Shown piece after piece: positions 1-13,324 of a DNA stretch of 64,000 nt. The notes under the pieces were generated by a model, which did no database searches, was not told the origin of the DNA, and saw nothing but the letters and a program-made list of their open reading frames with translations. A program made the position numbers and the translations under genes. Source of the DNA: Mercurialis annua (lineage: Eukaryota > Streptophyta > Magnoliopsida > Malpighiales > Euphorbiaceae); the NCBI RefSeq assembly GCF_937616625.2, contig NC_065570.1, forward strand, positions 64,879,665 through 64,943,664, in the 5' to 3' direction. The number at the start of each line of letters is the position of its first letter. Positions within the stretch are counted from its first letter, which is position 1.

Positions 1-48
1 TTTTTGGATATTTTTTCCATTAGGCATAAATTAAGTTGAACCAAAAAT

Positions 49-408
49 TTAGGGCAGTGAGCCAAATTCTGAACCGATCGTTTTAACCGACAAACCGATG
101 ACTTTCGATCGGTTTGTTTCGGTTAAAATTAAGGTCGGTTCGGTTTAATTTTTTTATAGTTATTTGGTTCTGTTTCGGTTTTAAATTTAGAAAATCAAAT
201 TTAACCGAACCGGCCGAATAACCAAACATGTGAAAGTTTTTTTTTCTTTATATTTTTGTTGGTTTTAACTGAACCAACCGATATTTAAAAAAAAAACAAT
301 TGGTTCCCATTACGGTTTGGTTTTGGGTTTGAGCTTGAAGGTTTTTAAATTTGGTCGGTTTACGGGATTTTAGTTTGATTTTAACTGATCGGCCGAATGC
401 TTACCCTA
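49..408. mobile_element. hAT-like MITE
   Basis: The ends are TTAGGGCAGTGAGC and, as reverse complement of the right end, TAGGGTAAGCATTCGGC: short imperfect inverted repeats of the TAGGG type seen in other hAT MITEs of this window. Candidate 8-bp target duplications CCAAAAAT (41-48) and CCAGAAAT (409-416) differ at one base. The inside is full of GGTTCGGTTT/AACCGAAC motifs. No coding capacity. Confidence 0.55.
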
Positions 409-1839
409 CCAGAAATAGTTGAGTATCTAAAAGGAATTTATATGCACCTTTTCTTCTTTTTATTCCATAATGAAAAACTACAAGTATGCTGAAATTTTAT
501 CAGATATAGGGAAAACAACTAGTGGAAGTGTAATTACTAATTAGACCAAATTTAATAAAATCAATAATTCAATATACATATCTTCGTTTGATGATTTAAG
601 CAAACATCATTTCAACTTGCTAAATTAATTCCTTTGATAGCTCCTTGGGAGCTAAAGGGATGAGATATGTATGGATTGATAAATTCATGCCCTCAAAGAA
701 CTTAATGATCAATTAATATCATTTCATTAATGTTTTTATTTTTGAAGAGAATCATATAGTAATGAGAATTATACCCTAAAAGAAGTGTTAGACTATTGTG
801 TTGTCTAGCTTCATACACTATCTCTATTTGACATATTTCAATTTTTTATAAATATAATTAGAGGATGCAAATTCTAGAACTAAGTCAAAAAAAATATGCA
901 TTAATTTTGTTGACTTTCTAATTATTTTTAAACTATGAACTTAATATGATTTATATTAAAAAATTACAAAAAAGAAAACAACATTTCCTATGGTACTTGA
1001 TTATAACACAAGAAAAGGGTTTAATTAATCATGGATTAACAAATTAAAAAAAACAAAGGATTAAAATATAAGGAAATGATGAATGATTAAATCATTTGAA
1101 ATGGAACTCTTACCATATATATTTTGACTATAAACTAATATCTTCAACCAACTTCCTTCTGGAAGTGAACAAACATGTGAGAGCTAAAACTAAAGAGAAT
1201 AACTAAAAAATAAGAAAGTTTGGCACCAAACTCTTTATGCAAAATTAACATATAAACCTCTTTATTTTTCATTCTCATCCAACCTTTTTCTATCTTCCCC
1301 AATTCTACAATTTAGATCAATCAATCCATATTTTGCCTCTTTCCCAACACTAAACTTTACCCTAGCTTCCCAAATTTAGGTCATTGCATGGAGGAGCCCT
1401 GTCTATAATTTGCACAAGTCCTTGTCAATATCTCATTAAAAAGGTATGGGCTTTAAGCACTAATGTGTATATTAATGATGTAATCGAGTCGAGTCGAGTT
1501 GAAATACTGTCAATTTTTTTTTATTCTAAAATTCGAGGTTCGAAACTCGACTCTAATTCGATCGAGTTTTATTTTAAAAGTTCAAACCCGAACTCAATAG
1601 AATAATTGAGAATTGAGTTCGGCAAAATTGTCCGTATAAATATTTATAAACCATATATATAAGTCTTGGTACCATTTAATGCTAAAATGTGTGTCCATTT
1701 TATTTTGAATTTTTTAGGGTTCCTTACAATTCCAATATTAAAGGTACTTTACTTTAAATTATGTATGTTCTTTCTCTTCTCCATAATAAATCTTTCTAAT
1801 TAGCTACTAAATATGTATAGTGAATAAATTGAGGAGAAG
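409..1839. other. Upstream region of the UXT gene
   Basis: AT-rich, non-coding. A short copy of the GAGTCGAG-type dispersed repeat lies at about 1478-1640 (ATCGAGTCGAGTCGAGTTGA at its left end). TATA-like sequence (CCATATATATAAGTC) at about 1652-1666 is a possible core promoter for the transporter, with the start codon about 175 bases downstream. No other gene is supported. Confidence 0.4.
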
Positions 1840-4800
1840 ATGGGAGAAATGTCAGTATTCCAGGTGGGTGTTATTGGAGCATTGTTTCTATCAGTGGCAT
1901 CATCGGTCTCCATTGTCATCTGCAATAAAGCTTTGATGAGCAATCTTGGCTTCCCTTTTGGTAATTATTTTATCTAATTCTATTAATTTTTCATATTTCT
2001 ATTTAATGGAACCACTTTTATTATTAAAATTAGGTAAAAAGAACTAATTTATCCAAAATTATGCAAATTTGATAAATCCATCATAAGCACAAATTATGTG
2101 ATCAGTTTGGTTGAATAATTTTGTAATTTGTGTCAATTTTATCCAAAGTACAATAAATGTAAAAATCGAAAAACATAAAATTTATTTTAATTTTTTACCT
2201 TATTTTTTTATGATAAATTTATCTATAGATGGAGAAAAATTAAGAAAATATATATCTGAATTTATCAACAACAAAAAAAAGTTTTCAAAACTTTTATGGG
2301 TTTTAAAAAAATCATGGATTTTTCTTCAATGGACTATTTTATCATGAAAATAACTTAAGACATTAAGCTCCATCTTATTTTTACTAATTAAACCCTTTTA
2401 CTCTTTTAATTTTTTATTTGAATACAACTGATTCAAAAAATATAAAACTGCTGGATCAAACCGTCACTATTATTTTATTTAGGATAAATATCTATTTTAT
2501 CCTAATTCTAGTTAATTTTAAGGTTAATAATATATTTGTTTGCTTTTCTTGGGACATTTTAGCAACAACTCTGACTAGTTGGCACCTAATGGTAACTTTT
2601 TGCACACTTCACTGTGCTCAACGGTTCAACTTGTTCGAGTCAAAGCCCATTGACATGAAGACAGTTATGCTTTTTGGCATTCTGAATGGTGTCTCTATTG
2701 GGCTTCTTAACTTGAGCCTGGGCTTCAATTCTATCGGCTTTTACCAGGTTTGCCTCTCAACTTATTTTTAGTACATATTAGTCCTAACTAATTTTTACTA
2801 TGTAACTATAACAGTTTTTTCAATAAAATATGTGAATAATTTTTTTCCTATCAAATTGTTATACAATTATATTGTATATATTATTTTGAATTTGGACTAA
2901 ATTATACTAAAGTATAAAGTGAAATATATAGTATCTGTTATTTTTAATGTTGGACTAAATTATGCTAAAAATAAAGTGAATTTTATTTTTATTAGTTAAG
3001 TTCAATGATATCAATATTTAACCGTCATGAAAAAATAATTTACTTTTAAGAATAATTGTATAAACTAGTAATGATGAGTTCAAACCGAAAAAAATTATGA
3101 TAATTATCCCTTAAATTTTTTAATGCAATAGCGGTAGCAGTATGTTCCGAGTTTGAAAATATTATATAATGTAATTTTATTAATTTATTTATTTTGGATG
3201 GTTTTTCTCTTATATATGCAGATGACCAAACTTGCAATCATACCATTCACAGTTTTATTGGAAACTCTATTCCTAAAAAAACAGTTCAGGTCAGATTTAT
3301 ATATAATATATTTTAGTTACGATTTGAATAAAATTAATTTAAGTAGTCATGTATAATTTTAAGAATTAAAAATATGTTTATTGATAATTGCAGCCAGAAC
3401 ATAAAGTTGTCACTTTTCTTATTGCTTGTTGGAGTTGGCATTGCTTCAGTGACAGATCTTCAGCTTAATTTTCTTGGAACTATTCTTTCTCTGCTTGCCA
3501 TTGCCACTACCTGCGTTGGACAAATTGTATCCTTTGGAGCTCCACATCAGCTTTTCTTGACTGCAAAATTATTTGATATTTCACATAGTAATAAAATGAT
3601 AACTTGCATTTAAATTATCAAAGTTGAAAGTTTGTGTTAAAATTACAAAACACGCTAAAATTTATAGTTGTTTTCTGCAATGGCATATTGGATTTCTTAA
3701 GATAGCCCTAAATAAGCTGACAAACACAATACAAAAGAGGCTAAATGTGTCATCAACACAGCTGCTATATCATTCAGCACCATTTCAAGCAGCAATTCTG
3801 TTTGTATCAGGCCCTCTGGTTGATCAATTCCTCACCAAAAGAAATGTTTTTGCTTACAAATATAATCCTATTGTCTTGGTATGTCCCTCATACTTTTATC
3901 TCATTAATAGACTAATTTAGTGTTCAAAATATGCATGTTGGAATTAAAATGAATTATTTTGCAGGCATTCATCATCCTGTCATGTGTAATATCAGTGGCA
4001 GTAAATTTTAGCACATTCATGGTATTAGGGAAGACATCACCGGTGACATATCAAGTACTCGGCCATCTCAAAACTTGCCTTGTTCTTGGATTTGGATATA
4101 CTTTACTACACGATCCTTTCACTTTCAGAAACATTGTTGGAATTTTAGTTGCTATTTTTGGTATGGCATTTTACTCCTATTTTTGCACCCAAGAATCTAA
4201 GAAGAAACAATCTCTTGAACTTTCTTTGGCTCCTCAGGTAATTTTTCCTTTCTTTTTCACTTTTTACTTTATTTTTTTCTAATCAAATAGGAAGCATGGA
4301 CTCCATATGAAGGTCTCTTGAACCCGAGATTAAGGAATGTGTAACCGAATCAAACAAAATCAATTTTTTTTAAATCGAACTGAACTTAAATTTTCAATTC
4401 AAACTTAACTACTCGGTTCATATCACTCTTCAGTTATATTTGGTTAAAACTTAAATTATTTTTATGTTTTAAACCGCACCTTTAACTTTTTTTATTTTAA
4501 AAAAAATTATAGTATTAAACTGAATTTCTCGGTTTTGTACACCTCTACTCAACTCTCAAATTGAATAAATATTTTTCTTACTTGGGGTAAAAATAACTTA
4601 AACATCAATCTGACTCGTGAATTTTTAAGCAATGAGCGTTTAAAATTAAAATTAAATTTTCTCACAAGTTTAGTTAGTTTTTATCAATTAGTCCAATTGT
4701 TGATTAATTAACCCCTACAACTGTTTTCAAAATTGAAAAATTTTGATCTAGTTGATAGGAACTGACAACTTTAAAATACTAATTCATGAAAAAATTAATT

Positions 4801-5253
4801 TTGGTATATATTGCTCTTTCTATATACATTCAGGGGGCAAATTGATACTAAGTAAAGTAAAAGGCATGCAAAATTTAGATATGGAATTGGGATTGGGTTT
4901 GGGCTGAAGTTCTAAGCCAGGCCTAGAGCCTGTTAAGAGAATTCATACATTGCCTCAATCTGGCCCAAAAGAGCCCAAACTATAATCATGATTTTTGAAT
5001 TAGAGCAAAGAGAAAAATTATAAATTATAAATTAAAATTTGGAATTTGGAATTTAGAATTTGGAATTTGGAATTTGGAATTTGGTTTAAAATCAGGCTAA
5101 TCATATCTAAATGTTGATATACACATAAAAAAAGTTCTGAAAATTGGTTATGTATTGTTTCAGATGAAGGAAAAGGATAGCACACCATTGCTAGCAATGC
5201 AAGAAAAAGAAAATCACGAAGCAAAGAAATCAGCAAAGGACTCTCTTGTTTAA
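1840..5253 (+). CDS. UXT1: UDP-xylose transporter, UXT1-like (nucleotide-sugar transporter, KT subfamily)
   Basis: Seven coding exons were read from the sequence: 1840-1960, 2563-2747, 3222-3289, 3394-3526, 3717-3878, 3965-4237 and 5164-5253. All introns are GT-AG, all phases join in frame, and the product is 343 aa, about the length of Arabidopsis UXT1. The protein starts MGEMSVFQVGVIGALFLSVA and carries the family segments ICNKALMSNLGFPFATTLTS, LNLSLGFNSIGFYQMTKLAI and NFSTFMVLGKTSPVTYQVLG. Several hydrophobic stretches fit a ten-helix drug/metabolite-transporter fold. Family knowledge: these Golgi antiporters bring UDP-xylose made in the cytosol into the lumen for xylan and xyloglucan synthesis. 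The C-terminal tail, from exon 7, is charged and cytosolic-looking (KDSTPLLAMQEKENHEAKKS). The acceptor of exon 5 lacks a pyrimidine tract, but no other in-frame acceptor was found. Intron 6 (926 bp) holds an hAT-like repeat and a 7-bp tandem repeat. The family call is firm; UXT1 rather than UXT2/3 rests on similarity and on the neighbouring gene. Confidence 0.95.
4331..4547. repeat. hAT-like repeat in intron 6 of the UXT gene
   Basis: The left end TAAGGAATGTGTAACCGAA and the reverse complement of the right end, TAGAGGTGTACAAAACCGA, are similar, giving an imperfect terminal inverted repeat. The inside carries AACCGAA/TCGGTT motifs as in the other hAT-like MITEs. No target duplication was found, so the exact ends are uncertain. 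Confidence 0.4.
5034..5085. repeat. Short tandem repeat, 7-bp unit (TTTGGAA)
   Basis: About seven consecutive 7-base units (TTTGGAA with one TTTAGAA variant) in the last intron of the UXT gene, just before the last exon. Likely length-polymorphic; no effect on splicing is evident. Confidence 0.8.
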
Positions 5254-6616
5254 ATACTTAATTAGACCTTTTCTATTTTTCTTTTGTTTGGCCTTTTAAA
5301 AGGGTTTTTTTTTTATGTTTGTGTAATTGTAACTTGTAAGTAGATGATTTTGATTCTTTCAATAAGACACTCCTTTTATTTCTCTTCATTTTTTTTTTAA
5401 AATGAAGATTTATTTTGTCCCTTAAATTTGACTAAAAAAGGTCAAGTTTATAATTTTACAAAAGAAAAAAAAAACTCCTTGAAATTTAACAAATTTGGCT
5501 CGTTTCATCCTTTTAACTCTAAACCATTCGGTAATTTTCTGTCACTTCAGCTTCAATTTGTATATAATGCTCTAATCTCATTTCATCTAAAGAGGTAAAA
5601 TGAGCTAAAATGTCACATTTGAAAGTGTTTTTATTTAAAATTACGAAGTTGATCTTATTTAATTTTTTATACTGTGTTTGAGGGATAGAATGTATCTTTA
5701 GTTTTACTTTTTTTTCATTACATTTGAAGTGCAACATTTTTTAATGGCTATCTTTGATAGCATTATAATGCAATGGTCTTTAGCAAATTAATTGATTAAG
5801 TTTTTTAAAAATAAATAGGCTACATTTTAAAATTATTGATATATATAAAAAAAAAATCATGGAACACTAACTTTTGAATATATAAATTGAGAATAATAGA
5901 CTGTGAAGCCCAATAGATGCAAAAATCTAATATTTTTTCAATTTGTAATAAATCTAACCAATTTGTTGTTTTAATAATTCAAATTTTTATTCATAAAAAA
6001 TAATAATTCAAGTTTTAATGATTAACAATAATTTTAATACAATTTTAAAATTACTTTATTTTCATATGATACGATGTAATAAAAGATTAATTTTTAGAAC
6101 ATGTGAAAGCGAGGCAGCCGAAAAAAGAGGTGTCTACAATATATATAAGTATGAAAATAAATAACCTTTAAAAATATGTATATTAAATTTTATTTATTAG
6201 TCATTAAAGTACTAAAATAGATTTCAAGTTGAGCAATTAATAAAACTGAGTCAAAATTATCAAAAATAAATTTTTTTGTTAGATTTACTAAAGAAATCGA
6301 AAAAAAAAACTTATTTTTTAAAATTATTAGACCTAATTAAAAAGTCAAAATTGTATATTTTGTGATTCAAATAAAATTATTAATTTTTTTATATGTTAGA
6401 GGTACACGAGATACAAATAGGATTAATTTTTTTTTGTATTCACTATAAATATGATAAACTCTCGTTTGATTAGATGGATGTGGTCATTTATAGATTCGGA
6501 CTCAATTTCTACATCATCTTGACTAATTAATTATTAATTAAAATTTACAATCAATTAATATTTAAAAAATATAAAAATTAGAAACAAGAACAACTACTCC
6601 ACTAAATTGTGCTAAT
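5254..6616. other. Gene-free AT-rich stretch after the UXT gene
   Basis: The first about 130 bases hold the likely 3' UTR, with an AATAAGA polyadenylation-like signal near 5359. The rest is AT-rich with no ORF that resembles a protein and no clear repeat boundary. Confidence 0.5.
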
Positions 6617-9600
6617 ATGAAAAGTTACTTAACCTCTAAATCTATGTAACCCTAAACACATTGAATGACACACAAAAGAATTTCATCAATTGCTATCAAA
6701 GGTTATATAATATCGACGGAGATTTAAAAAAAAAATTGTTCACCAATCTTCCTCTTGCATAAAAGCATGAAAATATTATATTTTAGTTAATCTATTAGGT
6801 AATTAATTAATTAATTAAACAAATGGCTATAGAAGAACCGTAATTAGTTTAAATTTGACCTTTCCAATTAATATGGCCCCGAAGTTGAGCTATAGGCAAC
6901 ATTTCATAGTTATCGAGCCCTAATAGGCTAATACAACGTACTATGTTACAAATTACTAAGGAACACAATGCTTATTTGTTAGGTAGAATTCAAAATTTAA
7001 AATGATATCATTTTCATGAATAAATACGTAATCTACGGGTCAATTTTCCATATACTTTTACTTATTTTTTAAAACTATTGCAAATTGTGACTTAATATTG
7101 ATTAGGAATATTATGTATTCTAAAAAATTGTTGATTGATATTTTAGTTTTATTTAACCAGCAGTCGACTATAGCTCAATAGATATTAAAATTGTTTCTGT
7201 ATCGTACAATTATTTAATAAATAAAAATTCGAATTATTATAAACGACTAAATACTATTGCTTCTCATAAATTTAACTTAAACTCTAAAATCTGATAATTT
7301 TGTAGACTTTTAAAGGTTACTATTGATTTTATAATACAATTTTACTAATTTTCAATTTGGCACTCTTCCAATATTTAAAAAAAAATTAATTAAAAAACTC
7401 TATATGCATAATTATAAAGTTTTATGGTTTTACATATATGACTTCTAAAAAAATTAATGAACCATGTCACATGTCAACTAAAAGTTATTAAAATTAGAAC
7501 GTAATTAATATCAATCCTTAACATTTAACTAAAATTATCAATATGAAAACTGTTGGTTATATTTTTTAAAAGTAAAACAATTATTTTTTCTATCCATTAG
7601 GACTAAACTAAAATAAATAAATAAATTTTGAATTAACTGTGACAATATAATAAATAAAGTATTTACTTTATTTTTAATATCCTTTTATTATATTAAACAT
7701 TTCATATTTCAGTAACAAATTAAAAATAATAACTAATTAAAGAGGGTGGATGAGAAAAGTTAAATTAAAAAGGTAATATAAATGGGGATATCAATTAAAA
7801 TGAAACATTTGAAACTAATTTTTTTTTTAAGTAGGACGGATTAGAGCGAGTAATTACTAAAAACAATAACCCTTCACACATGAAAAGTTCCTTAGCCTTT
7901 AAATATATCTAACCTAAACACATTGAATGAACGAAAAAGAATTTCATTAATTGCTATCAAATGTTAAGTTTAATGTAATGTTAAATTTAAAGGTTATATG
8001 ATAGGTCAAATGGCGCAAAAAATACTATAAATTTTTTGACTTTTTAAAAGTTTGACCTCTCCAGTTGATCATATAGCCTTGAAGTTGAGATATTGGCAAA
8101 ATTATCGATCCACTAATGCAACGTACTATATATACTATGTTACCTTTTCTTATAGGAACATACTAAATAATATATTGCTTATTTAGGTAATATTGAGAAC
8201 TAAAATTATATCATTTTCATGAATGAATTACGTAATGCATAGGTCAATGTTCCATAAATATTTTTATTTATTCTTTACATCTATTGCATATTAGATGACT
8301 TAATATATCAATTATAAACATTGTGTATTTAATATTTATAGCCTTAATTAACAATTTGTCCCTTAAACTTGCAAATGATAGAGAATTAACACACATTTTA
8401 ACTAACTTATGGTCAATTTAATATTAAATTTGATTTAAATCGTTTTTGCTACCGAACTCAACGCGTGGTATTCTTTTTTTCTTTTTTGTAAGTTGGTGGG
8501 ATCATGTTTAAATATTTCTAATATTATGAGATTTCAAAATCGATTTAGTCCTGCAATTATCTAATAAATTAAAAGCCAAATAACGTATAAAAAACTAAAC
8601 TTTTTTACTTCTCACAAATCTAACCAAAACTTATAATATTGATAATTTTAACACAATTTAAAAGGTTACTAGTGATTTTAGTACATTTTACTAATTGTTT
8701 GATTTGATTATGTTTTAGTATATATTTAATAATTAATTAAAATGAATTATATATGCATATTTCTGAAGTTCTCATGTGGTATTTATATTTTCACATATAT
8801 GACTTCTAAAAACTGATTTTTAATACACAATGTCACGTAACAATTAAAAATTATTTGAAATTATCACATAAATAATATAAATCATTAAAATTAAACTAAA
8901 ATTATCAAAATTAAAAGTTTTGGTTAAATTGTTAAGAAGAAAATATAGATTTTTCTATCCATTAGGCCTAAATTAAAATAAATAATGGTTGAGATAATTT
9001 AATAAATAAAATATTTATTTTATCTTTATATCTTTTTATTATATTATATTAAATGTTTCATTTCATATTTCATTAAAATATCAAACAATATTAAATAAAG
9101 AGGGTAAAAAGAGAAAAATTAAATTAAAAACATTATATAAATTAGGTTATCAAGTAAAAGGAAACATTTAAAAATAAATCCTTTTCAATTAGGTTAGATT
9201 AGAGCAAGTAATGACTAAAAATATTAACCTTCCGCACATGAAAAGTTCCTTAACCTTTATACCTATATAACCTAAACACATCGAATGACACACACAAAAA
9301 TTCATAATATTGGAGTAGATATATTTCTTTTTTATGTTCACTAATCTTCCTCTTTCATAAAAGCATGAAGATATTATATTTAATTAATTAGGCACTTAAT
9401 AAATTAAAAAAATGGCTATATACGAAATGTAAATAACAATAAGTGGGTATAATCTAATTGGTTTAAACTTGACCTTTCCAATTGATCACGTGACCTTGAA
9501 GTTGAGATATAGGCAAAATTTCTGACTTATTATTCTATCATAAATTACCGATTCCTAATGTAACGTACTATGTTACAAATTACTAAAGAACACATTGATT

Positions 9601-10972
9601 ATATGTTAGGTAACATTCATAATTAAAAATTATACCATTTCCATGAATGAATTACGTAAAGCATAGGTCAAGGTTCCATATGTTGTTTTACTAATTCATT
9701 GACACTATTGCAAATTAGATGACTTAATATTGATTATGAATATCGTGTATTATATATCTTATTGATTAATATTTTGTTTCTACATAACCGGTCGACTAGC
9801 TCAATGGATGTTATAGTTATTTTCAGTATATGGAACTTCAGAATTGCTTGATTGGTTTTATTTAACCAGTCGACTAGCTCAATAGATACTAAAGTTATTT
9901 TTACTATATGAAATTTTAAAATCGTTTGATTAGTTTTATTTAACAAGTCGACTACATCTCAACGGATACTAAGGTTATTTTCAATATATGAAATTTGAAA
10001 AATCGATCGAATAGTTTTATTTAACCAGTCGACTATAGCTCAAAGGATATTAAAGTTATGTTCAATATTATGGAATTTTAAAATCGATCGATTAGTTTTA
10101 TTTAACCAGTCGACTACAACTCAAAAGATATTAAAGTTATTTTCAATATTATAGAATTTCAAAATCGATCAATTAGATTTATTTAATCAGTCGACTACAA
10201 TTCAATAGGTATTAAAGTTATTTTCAGTATCATGAAATTTCAAAATCGATCAATAAGTTTTAGTTAACCAGTTTTACCAGTTGAATACAAACTAAAGTTA
10301 TTTTCAGTATTATGGAATTTTAAATTCGGTCAATTAGTTTCATTTAACCAGGCGACTATGGCTCCATAGATTCTAAAATTATTTTCAGTATTACAAAATT
10401 TTAAAAATCATCGATTAATTTTATTCAACCAGTCCACTATAATTCAATAGGTAGCTAAAGTTATTTTTAGTATTATAAAATTTTATAATCGATTGATTAG
10501 TTTTATTTACCTAGTGGGGCTCAATATATTACTAAAGTTATTTTCAGTACTACGGGATTTCAACAAAAATTGAGTCATGCAATTATCTAATTAATTAATT
10601 AAAAAATTTAATAATCTAAAAAAGCCTAAATATTGTTTCACCTTTTTATATCTTAATTTAAAGATTATCAATAATTTTATCCAATTTTAGTATTTGTTCA
10701 ATTTAAAAGTACTTTTAGTATTATCGATTATTGATTAAAAAAATTAATTATATACGCCTTTTAAAATTTAATTTAATTTTTTTACAATTTTACATATATA
10801 ATGAAAAACAAATGTTAATACATCATGGTATATGTCAATTAAACAATTTTTAAAATTGAGATGGAATTATGTCAACTTTAAAAACCGAGTTAAAACTACT
10901 GAAATTAATATTTTCTATTTAGATTTTCAGAAATAAGATTTCATTATTTCTATATTATTAGGCCTAAATTAA
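6617..10972. repeat. Divergent tandem triplication, about 1.3-kb unit
   Basis: Three copies in the same orientation start at the same landmark (ATGAAAAGTT then CTTA then CC): copy A 6617-7879, copy B 7880-9237, copy C 9238 to about 10972. In all three the landmark is followed in order by AACCTAAACACAT, AACGTACTAT, TTTTCATGAAT or its variant with AATTACGTAA, and near the end by CATTAGGCCTAAATTAAAAT or close variants. The copies differ by many substitutions and indels. Copy C is longer because of the minisatellite listed separately and lacks the last part of the unit, where an hAT-like element follows. No coding potential is seen. The left end of copy A is also incomplete. Confidence 0.85.
9779..10566. 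repeat. Minisatellite, about 81-bp unit, about ten copies
   Basis: The landmark GTCGACTA (preceded by TTTAACCA) recurs at 9791, 9869, 9947, 10028, 10109 and 10190, then in mutated form at 10271, 10351, 10432 and 10514. Spacings are 78, 78, 81, 81, 81, 81, 80, 81 and 82 bases. Each unit continues with CTCAATAGATATTAAAGTTA then TTTTCAGTAT, and ends with a CAAAATCGATCGATTAG-like segment. Outer units are more diverged than central ones. Tandem copy A of the surrounding triplication has only one such unit (near 7158). Confidence 0.93.
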
Positions 10973-11026
10973 AATAAATAGTTTTTGAAGTTCTATTAAA
11001 TTAATATATTAAGCACTTAATTATTA

Positions 11027-11787
11027 TAAGTTGGTTTGATAACTCAAAAAAGTCCAACTTAACTTATTCAGTTAAGTCAAAAACCACTTAAAATAATAAG
11101 TCAAAAATTTTGAATTATTTTTTTTATTGAATACATTAAGTTATAAATTATCAATTTTATTATTTTTTTTCAATTATTACTCACCAATAAAAATATTTTA
11201 TATCACACATATTAATTCTTTAATATCATAATGAGCGAATTATACTTGGATCAACACTTAAAATTGTAAATTATTATTTTTATTATGAATATGTTATTCT
11301 CTATCTCTATTTTTTTAAAGCGTATATGTTATTTATTTAATATTTGCACTCTTAAATATTAGTTGGACTTCCGTTTGTAACACACAATATTTATTATAAG
11401 ATTTAAACGGCTTTTTGAAGTTTTAAAAATTAATATTTTTACGGACTAATTCTCAAGGTAAATATGAGCATTATTATAGTATTTAAGGACTAATTATTCA
11501 CTATACAAATATAATTTATGATTTTTATTTATGATATATGTAATATTCATAATTTTATTAAATATTATTTATTGTATATTTTAAGAATTTAAATTATAAA
11601 TAATTTATACTTAATAATATATTTTTAAATATTCAATGTTCAAATGTTTAATATGTATATATAACAATTTTCAGTAACTACAGTTATCAAACAGATTTAT
11701 TTAATTCAGCATTTAAAAAGTCAGCAATCGTTATTTTAAGCACTTAATTTTCAACACTTAATATTCAGTTTTATCAAACGCCACCTA
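11027..11787. mobile_element. hAT-like non-autonomous element
   Basis: The left end TAAGTTGGTTTGATAAC and the reverse complement of the right end, TAGGTGGCGTTTGATAAAAC, form an imperfect inverted repeat, and sub-terminal AAGTGCTTAA-type motifs occur near both ends. The flanking 8-mers match at only five positions, so the ends and class are tentative. It sits where copy C of the triplication breaks off. No coding capacity. Confidence 0.45.
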
Positions 11788-13324
11788 AATGTAGGGTTTA
11801 CTAGTGGTCTTATATTGAAGCTTAAAATAATTATAATAGGGATAGGTCACATAAAATGGTCTATATTGACAAGTTTTTCATTTCATAAATGATATTTCAA
11901 TATTCATATGGGTAGGTTAGCAGTTAGCTTCTAAATTAAGTTCCACTATTTTTTAAAAATTGCTATAATAGAATAGGATAAATTTGTCAAAATCTTGTCA
12001 AATTTTAGCAAATTGAGATTCTTACAGAACACAATTTAGGCGGGGAAGGTTGCTGATTTGTAAGAAAATGACATGTAATGTTTCATGAATTTATTTATTT
12101 GATAACTCATGTTTGTCACATTACATTTTCCACACGTAATTAGGATAGTATTAGCATGGTTTATTAGTCAAAGATCATACCTAATAAATGGCTCCACAAA
12201 TACTTAAAATAGTCAATTCCGGTTGAAATTTATAAATGAAAATGACTTATAATTTATAAATTGTAGATTATTTGTATGCTTTGGATTGACTCTCATAAAT
12301 ATAAATAGGTCGAATCCATCTTTACATCCGTGTACTTTTAAATTTTTGTATTTATCTCATTTTATACCGATTTATTTAGATTTTTAGGTTCTTTTTAAAC
12401 AGAAAACGAGCGTGCATTATTCTCGCATGAAATGCACATAAAACTGAATTTACAGAAAACCAAATAAATAAAAATATATAAGTATGAGAGTCTATTGAAT
12501 AAACAAATCTAAAAACGGACCAGATAAACATGAATCTGAAAATATAATGTGCCGTTTTCGATGTGAAAATTATTAATCACCTATAATATGTGGACATGTT
12601 GAAATTTCAAAAAAGACCAGATAAATAAAAATTAAAAGTATATGAATATTTTGATGAGTTAAGCCAAATAAATGTTTCATGTCTAAAATCTTAATCATAA
12701 TAAGTGTGTGACTAATGAGCTACATTTGAATATAAAAGATTTAAAAATACTATTATCTTAGAGTTGAGAATAGTGTAATTTTTAAGGTTTTGATGAGCTA
12801 TGGTGCAATAAAGCATGGGTAATTGAGACTAATTAAATTAGTTTGAATAGCTTTTGAAATGCATTAGCGGGTAAGAATTAGAAGAGGTGGTAAAATGATT
12901 AACAAGAGGCATCCCTTTTGGTGTTGTTTCCTAACACACAAACATCTTTAACTACCATGCCCAACATAATACATAGTTTTTTAATTCATTTTTTATTTAT
13001 TTTTGCAAACCATTAAACATGTCGACATAAACTTTATATTTCATGTTCATTCTCAATCCCAAGATGAAATTGGGAGAAACAGGGAAAATGCTAGTATTAA
13101 GAAAGAGTTAATCGCGCGTAAAACAGATTATAAAATTAGTATGTTTTGTAATTTTAAAATATTTTTTTATTTTTTTTATAAATTAAAATAAAAACCATGA
13201 GATGGAGCAATTTTGATAAAAAAATAATGTTGTGAATGCTTGCTCATATATTAGTATATCGTTATTTCGATTATTATTTTACTAAAATATTATTAGGTAT
13301 TTTTAATTTAAAAGTTAATTTTTT
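11788..13324. other. Gene-free stretch, nothing recognised
   Basis: AT-rich sequence without a recognisable ORF, RNA gene or repeat boundary. The 62-residue ORF near 13003 has no family signature. Confidence 0.4.
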
